Source: Sphingobacterium sp. HMA12 (GTDB taxonomy: Bacteria > Bacteroidota > Bacteroidia > Sphingobacteriales > Sphingobacteriaceae). From it: a DNA stretch of 64,000 nt. The stretch is taken from NCBI RefSeq assembly GCF_002933815.1, contig NZ_BEYR01000008.1, positions 62,001 through 126,000 of the forward strand, written 5' to 3'. The notes under the pieces are model-generated. The model did not search any database. It saw only the letters and a program-made list of their open reading frames with translations, and was not told the origin of the DNA. Shown here in pieces: positions 60,227-64,000 of the stretch. The position numbers and the translations under genes were made by a program. Positions within the stretch are counted from its first letter, which is position 1; each line of letters starts with the position of its first letter.

Positions 60227-61243
60227 TTATTGTGTTTTTGAAACTATAGCAACAGATTTGCCTTCTATGGTATAATGGATTGGTGTAATGACATTGATCA
60301 ATTCCAAAATTTCACGTAGACTTTCAGTTTTCACTTTGAAAGTATAATGTCTATCGGACTCTGCCCCCTTCCAATTGATATTGACACCATACCAACGTTC
60401 CAATTTCTTGAGCACGCTATCCAAAGATTCGTTCTCAAAAACAAGTTCCTCAGATTTCCAGGTGCTGTATTGTACCGCATCCAATTGACGTATCTGTGTA
60501 TACTGACCAGTCCGTTTATCCAATTGGATCCAATCATTAGGTCTTAACTCACCGATCAGTTTTCCATGTTTATCTTTTATCGCTATTTTTCCACGCAGCA
60601 AGGATACCTCTATCTTGGCATCATCCGCATAGGCTGAAACATCAAAAGCAGTTCCTTTCACCACAACATCCAAATGCGAAGTCTGTACGGTAAAGGGCAT
60701 ATTTTCCTTTTTCACCACATCAAAAAATGCCTCGCCTTCGAGCGTAATCTTGCGATCATGTTGGTTGAAAGCATGCGAATAGATCATTTTTGTACCCGCA
60801 TTTAACCAAGCTTTTGATCCATCAGGTAATATAACCTGTGACTTTTGCCCCAAAGCCGTATAAACAACTGTCTGCTCCTGCGAAGATGTATGCATCGAAA
60901 TATTACGCTGAATAAAATATGTGCCCAATGTCCCTGACAGAAAAATAAGAATTGCAGCAGCACTGACCAACCACCAAAAACGGTTACGGTCAAAAACAAT
61001 AGTTTTAACAACAGGTTGAATACGATCCTGGATTTTGTTCCATATCCGTGGACGATCCGCTAGATCAATGATCAACGGCGGTTCTTTGAGATGTATCCAT
61101 TCGTTTTCCAACTGCAAAAGATCATGACGATTTTGTTCACTTGAATCGAGCCAAGCTACAATCACTTCATTTTCCTTTACATCACTTTCTTTTTTTAGAT
61201 ATCGAACTAATTGCTCCAGTGACGGCTTATAACTGCTATTCAT
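60227..61243 (-). CDS. FecR-family anti-sigma factor
   Basis: 338 residues from the ATG at 61243; the frame to 61270 is less likely. A short cytoplasmic part ('SLEQLVRYLKKESDVKENEVIVAWLDSSEQNRHDLLQLENEW') is followed by one membrane helix (about 85-105, 'FWWLVSAAAILIFLSGTLGTYF'). The periplasmic FecR domain ('QKSQVILPDGSKAWLNAGTKMIYSHAFNQHDRKITLEGEAFFDV') and a C-terminal DUF4974 region complete it. It holds the ECF sigma factor of this locus until the STN domain of SusC reports substrate. Confidence 0.94.
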   Translation of the reverse strand: MNSSYKPSLEQLVRYLKKESDVKENEVIVAWLDSSEQNRHDLLQLENEWIHLKEPPLIIDLADRPRIWNKIQDRIQPVVKTIVFDRNRFWWLVSAAAILIFLSGTLGTYFIQRNISMHTSSQEQTVVYTALGQKSQVILPDGSKAWLNAGTKMIYSHAFNQHDRKITLEGEAFFDVVKKENMPFTVQTSHLDVVVKGTAFDVSAYADDAKIEVSLLRGKIAIKDKHGKLIGELRPNDWIQLDKRTGQYTQIRQLDAVQYSTWKSEELVFENESLDSVLKKLERWYGVNINWKGAESDRHYTFKVKTESLREILELINVITPIHYTIEGKSVAIVSKTQ

Positions 61244-61320
61244 TATTTTGGGTTTACGACAAATAGACACCTAGAGCGGAGAAAACCCCTAAAAGATTTT
61301 GTATTTTTTTAAAAAAATAT

Positions 61321-61917
61321 TTAAACGAGTGTAGAAAGGCCTGCACCACACATCGTTAAAACCAATAAAATCGAATCTGGATACAGTATTTGATAGCGTT
61401 CAAGTATATGTGCCCGTATTTTTTTAGAGGCAATGGACATCTGATTTTCGACTGTTTTGATGGATATTTGTAGTTCTTGTGCGGCCTGCTGGTAAGTTTT
61501 CTGTTTTTCTTTACAGTATTGATAGACGATTTTACATTTTTCCGGTAATTTGCCGACAGCTTCCTGATAAACAATGGAAAACTCTTCCATATTGATACAC
61601 TCCTCTGCTTCCTGACGGATCATTTCTTCTTTAAACCAACGTTCCAAATGAGCAGTACGCGCACTTTCATTGCGTAGGGCATTGAGCACACGGTTACGAG
61701 CAGCCCGATAAAGGTAAGTCTTGACATGGAAAATATGGATCTGATCCCGATCTTCCCACAATTTAACAAACACATCCTGCAAACAGTCCTCCACTAACTG
61801 CACGTCACGTGTATAATACCCCAAGAAACGGCAAAGCTCGTCAAAATAGTGATGAAACACTTCTTCCAGTGCTTCTTCATTAATCAGCAGTCCATCCAGC
61901 AAGGTATTTTTACTCAT
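61321..61917 (-). CDS. ECF-type sigma factor of the SusCD locus
   Basis: 198 residues of the Bacteroidota ECF type that drives SusCD loci. Region 2: 'VFHHYFDELCRFLGYYTRDVQLVEDCLQDVFVKLWEDRDQI' and 'YLYRAARNRVLNAL'; region 4: 'LPEKCKIVYQYCKEKQKTYQQAAQELQISIKTVENQMSIASKKI'. The C-terminal end is hydrophobic ('ILLVLTMCGAGLSTLV'), a known feature in this group. Genes for FecR, SusC and SusD follow in order. Only a short AT-rich gap lies upstream. Confidence 0.94.
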   Translation of the reverse strand: MSKNTLLDGLLINEEALEEVFHHYFDELCRFLGYYTRDVQLVEDCLQDVFVKLWEDRDQIHIFHVKTYLYRAARNRVLNALRNESARTAHLERWFKEEMIRQEAEECINMEEFSIVYQEAVGKLPEKCKIVYQYCKEKQKTYQQAAQELQISIKTVENQMSIASKKIRAHILERYQILYPDSILLVLTMCGAGLSTLV

Positions 61918-62092
61918 TTATTAGGTTTTGCGACTAAGCTATAAAATAAAACAAGATTTACAAAAAAAGTAAGTGTGCTCATTTTAACATATTTTGCACG
62001 AATTTTCGCCATACCTGCTATAATCCCAATTTTTACGCATTATTAAACAATAAAAATCTTAGTTTTAACGATTTACAGCTGCCATCTCCTGT

Positions 62093-62126
62093 TCAAAAAA
62101 AAGACCTGCTAGTTGTAGCAAGTCTT
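62093..62126 (-). terminator. Terminator after hemE (minus strand)
   Basis: On the minus strand AAGACTTGCTA-CAAC-TAGCAGGTCTT (one wobble) followed by eight T. Confidence 0.88.
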
Positions 62127-62193
62127 CTTTCTTCTCGATCGGATATTTATCTAAAATCTTATTTCGTTTTTAGAATTCAATACAATCAAAAGT

Positions 62194-63231
62194 TTAATAG
62201 CTAAATTCTTTCACAACCTCGATTGCGTATTTTACATTATCGAAAGGAATATCAGGCATGATACCATGTCCCAAGTTGAATATAAAACCATTCTCTCCGC
62301 GCATGCGCTCAAATAATTCTATAATCTTCTTTTTGATAACAGGTTTTTCGGCATATAATACAAAAGGATCTAAATTTCCCTGAACTGCAATTCCCTGAGG
62401 CAAAGATTGCTTCATATTTTTAAGATCGGCATTCCAGTCGATCGAAACAACATCTGGCTGCGCCTCTACCATCATCGGAGCAAAGACAGATGATCCTTTA
62501 CAGAAGGATATGACAGGAATATCCTTGCGGTTCAATTTGGAGATGATCTGTTTGTTGTAGTAATGTGAAAAATCACGGTAGTCATTCCATGATAAGGCCA
62601 ACGCCCAACTATCAAATAATTGGATCGCATTTACGCCTGCGGCGATCTGCATGTTAAGATATTCTACTGTTACATCAGCAATCTTTTGAAGGATTGTATG
62701 CGCCAATTCAGGTTGATTGTTTAACATCAACTTCGTCAATTTAAAGTCTTTTGACGAACCGCCTTCAACCAAATAACTTAAAATAGTAAAAGGTGCTCCC
62801 GCAAAACCGATCAATGGGATACGATTATCAAGACGTTGTTGAATTACTTTTATGGCATCCGCAACATACTGCAATTTATCCAGACAATCGGTTGATAATG
62901 CATCAGCATCTTTGACAGAACGAATCGGATTAGAAAAACGAGGGCCTACTCCTTGTTCAAATGACAGATCTCCACCCATTGCCTCAGCTGTAACCAAAAT
63001 ATCCGAAAACAAGATCGCCGCATCTATTCCCAACAAATCCACTGGCAGCATCGTTACGTCTGCTGCAATCTCTGGGGTTTTGCACATTTCGAGAAAAGAA
63101 TACTTGTTTTTGATATCCCAGTATTCTTTCATAAAGCGTCCAGCCTGACGCATCATCCACACCGGAGGTCTCTCCGTTTGCTGCGAGAACGCAGCCCTAA
63201 TCAATAAGTCGTTTTGTAAAGTAGTACTCAC
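62194..63231 (-). CDS. hemE: Uroporphyrinogen decarboxylase
   Basis: Decarboxylates the four acetate side chains of uroporphyrinogen III to coproporphyrinogen III. The 345 residues hold the family signature 'RPPVWMMRQAGRFMKEYW', the Asp-containing 'LFSDILVTAEAMGGDLSF', 'GFAGAPFTILSYLVEGG' and 'FNLGHGIMPDIPFDNVKYAIEVV'. The start is GTG at 63231, overlapping by one base the TAG of the upstream TPR gene (TAGTG), so translation is probably coupled. It is the last gene of the unit and is followed by a terminator. Confidence 0.97.
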   Translation of the reverse strand: MSTTLQNDLLIRAAFSQQTERPPVWMMRQAGRFMKEYWDIKNKYSFLEMCKTPEIAADVTMLPVDLLGIDAAILFSDILVTAEAMGGDLSFEQGVGPRFSNPIRSVKDADALSTDCLDKLQYVADAIKVIQQRLDNRIPLIGFAGAPFTILSYLVEGGSSKDFKLTKLMLNNQPELAHTILQKIADVTVEYLNMQIAAGVNAIQLFDSWALALSWNDYRDFSHYYNKQIISKLNRKDIPVISFCKGSSVFAPMMVEAQPDVVSIDWNADLKNMKQSLPQGIAVQGNLDPFVLYAEKPVIKKKIIELFERMRGENGFIFNLGHGIMPDIPFDNVKYAIEVVKEFSY

Positions 63232-63749
63232 TATAAATGTTTTGAAATTTCGTTTTCTATTTTTGTAATAATACTGACCTGTCTTGCAGTTAAATGCAAT
63301 TTGCTAGCCACATCTGTATATGCCCTTGCTCTTTCATAATCAGTCTTTCGCAGTGCAATATTGGCCAAATTGATCATTACCATACCTTTTTCATTATCTT
63401 TTTTCCAAGGTAAACGGGAGGCCAGCTGAAAATGGTATTCAGCCGCATCGATATGTCCCTCTTTTAGGGCTATATTTCCCATCATGAATTCATAAAAATT
63501 ACGACGGCCCTTACGAAGGGTATCCGGATTTTTTATTTCGGATAACAAGCTTTTTGTCTTTTCATAGTCCTGTCTATGAAAAGCTTGTGTTGCCAAGAAA
63601 ACTGATCCCTCCCGGAAATGGCTCCAAATTAGATAACCAATTCCACCAGCCAGCAAGACAGCTGTTTGATAATGCCCTTGGTATAAACCATAGCCCAAAA
63701 GTAACGCAGCAATAAAAATAACGGCTATTCTAGCCTTAATTGTCATCAT
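63231..63749 (-). CDS. Membrane-anchored protein with TPR-like helices
   Basis: 172 residues. Two closely spaced N-terminal hydrophobic segments (about 6-24 and 28-46) are followed by helical repeats reading 'FHRQDYEKTKSLLSEIKNPDTL', 'GHIDAAEYHFQLASRLPWKKDNEKGMVMINLANIALRKTDYERARAYTDVASKL'. No enzymatic motif; probably a docking protein at the inner membrane. It lies 10 bases after the response-regulator gene and overlaps hemE by one base, but a haem-related role is not shown. An ATG one codon later is also possible. Confidence 0.8.
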   Translation of the reverse strand: MMTIKARIAVIFIAALLLGYGLYQGHYQTAVLLAGGIGYLIWSHFREGSVFLATQAFHRQDYEKTKSLLSEIKNPDTLRKGRRNFYEFMMGNIALKEGHIDAAEYHFQLASRLPWKKDNEKGMVMINLANIALRKTDYERARAYTDVASKLHLTARQVSIITKIENEISKHL

Positions 63750-63759
63750 CTTTTATTTG

Positions 63760-64000
63760 CTATGCATTATTGTCGGTAAATTTATAACCAACACCTCGGA
63801 TAGAGTGAAAAAAGATCGGATGTTTTTGATCAGGCTCAAAATATTTCCGAAACGTCAAAATGAAATTGTCAATGGTACGCGTCGAAGGATAAACATCATA
63901 ATTCCATACAGTTTCTAAAATCTGCTCACGGGAAACGGCTTCATTACGACGTTCGATCAACAGCTTCAATAGCATAGTCTCTTTTTTCGTTAATGACGTA
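63760..64000 (-). CDS. OmpR-type response regulator, C-terminal DNA-binding part (partial)
   Basis: The reading frame stays open to the window edge, so the N-terminus is missing; 79 residues are seen. They form a winged helix of the Trans_reg_C type: 'TSLTKKETMLLKLLIERRNEAVSREQILETVWNYDVYPSTRTIDNFILTFRKYFE' and the C-terminal hairpin 'IRGVGYKFTD'. The Met at 63975 lies inside this domain and is not the start. The receiver domain and any sensor kinase would lie beyond the window. It heads the TPR-hemE unit. Confidence 0.9.
   Translation of the reverse strand, partial: TSLTKKETMLLKLLIERRNEAVSREQILETVWNYDVYPSTRTIDNFILTFRKYFEPDQKHPIFFHSIRGVGYKFTDNNA

Overview
The window reads as a chromosomal segment of a Bacteroidota bacterium, most likely Sphingobacterium or a close relative in the Sphingobacteriaceae. 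Signs are a SusC/SusD pair driven by an ECF sigma/FecR switch, many lipoproteins with an SxC-type lipobox, promoters of the TAnnTTTG type, few Shine-Dalgarno sequences, and DUF4292, DUF4476 and EnvC-like proteins. No phage, insertion sequence, CRISPR array or rRNA operon is visible. Most of the window is housekeeping, with a few accessory islands.

Layout. 1-9.3 kb: tail of a CBM9-like protein, pyrG-yidC, a META-domain lipoprotein, an acyl-CoA dehydrogenase, two tandem alanine-rich repeat lipoproteins, purB and an Nfu-type Fe-S protein. 9.3-21.4 kb: a GH3 glycosidase; a split transketolase followed by an ECF sigma factor, a repeat-containing membrane anti-sigma candidate and a Spy-like periplasmic sensor candidate; an aminotransferase, a Tat-exported SGNH hydrolase, an MFS transporter, an RlmI-like methyltransferase and a MACPF-domain lipoprotein. 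21.4-26.5 kb: thrA-thrB-thrC, preceded by a complete attenuator with a Thr/Ile-rich leader peptide. 26.8-34 kb: cell-wall genes (NlpC/P60, lytic transglycosylase, EnvC-like, TatA, LolB-like DUF4292, TPR). 34-37 kb: rplM-rpsI-rpsB and tsf. 37-45.3 kb: an SDR enzyme, an AraC regulator, two small unknown proteins, a two-gene ABC transporter, a PNGase F-like secreted deglycosylase and two tRNA-Met genes. 45.3-52.3 kb: START-like protein, LptF/G permease, ribBA, a DCC thiol oxidoreductase, gabD, a DUF4476 protein and hemJ. 52.4-62 kb: a polysaccharide utilisation locus reading ECF sigma, FecR, SusC, SusD, a two-part LysO-type exporter and a trehalase-family lipoprotein. 62-64 kb: hemE, a TPR protein and the end of an OmpR-type response regulator.

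Main points of interest. (1) A thr-operon attenuator at 26351-26486: a 21-residue leader with six Thr and six Ile codons, a 12-bp terminator and a possible antiterminator, laid out as in enteric bacteria. (2) Duplicated heptad-repeat lipoproteins that share an unusual upstream element. (3) A sigma/anti-sigma/sensor unit whose anti-sigma candidate carries seven 32-residue repeats. (4) A LysO-like lysine-exporter pair embedded in a glycan-utilisation operon. (5) A MACPF lipoprotein and a PNGase F-like enzyme. (6) A small Cys-Cys-Cys-ending ORF in an otherwise empty gap.

Several of the longest possible reading frames begin at TTG. Where a downstream ATG fits a signal peptide, promoter or overlap better, the ATG is used and this is stated. 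All family calls were made by reading the sequence, without database searches.
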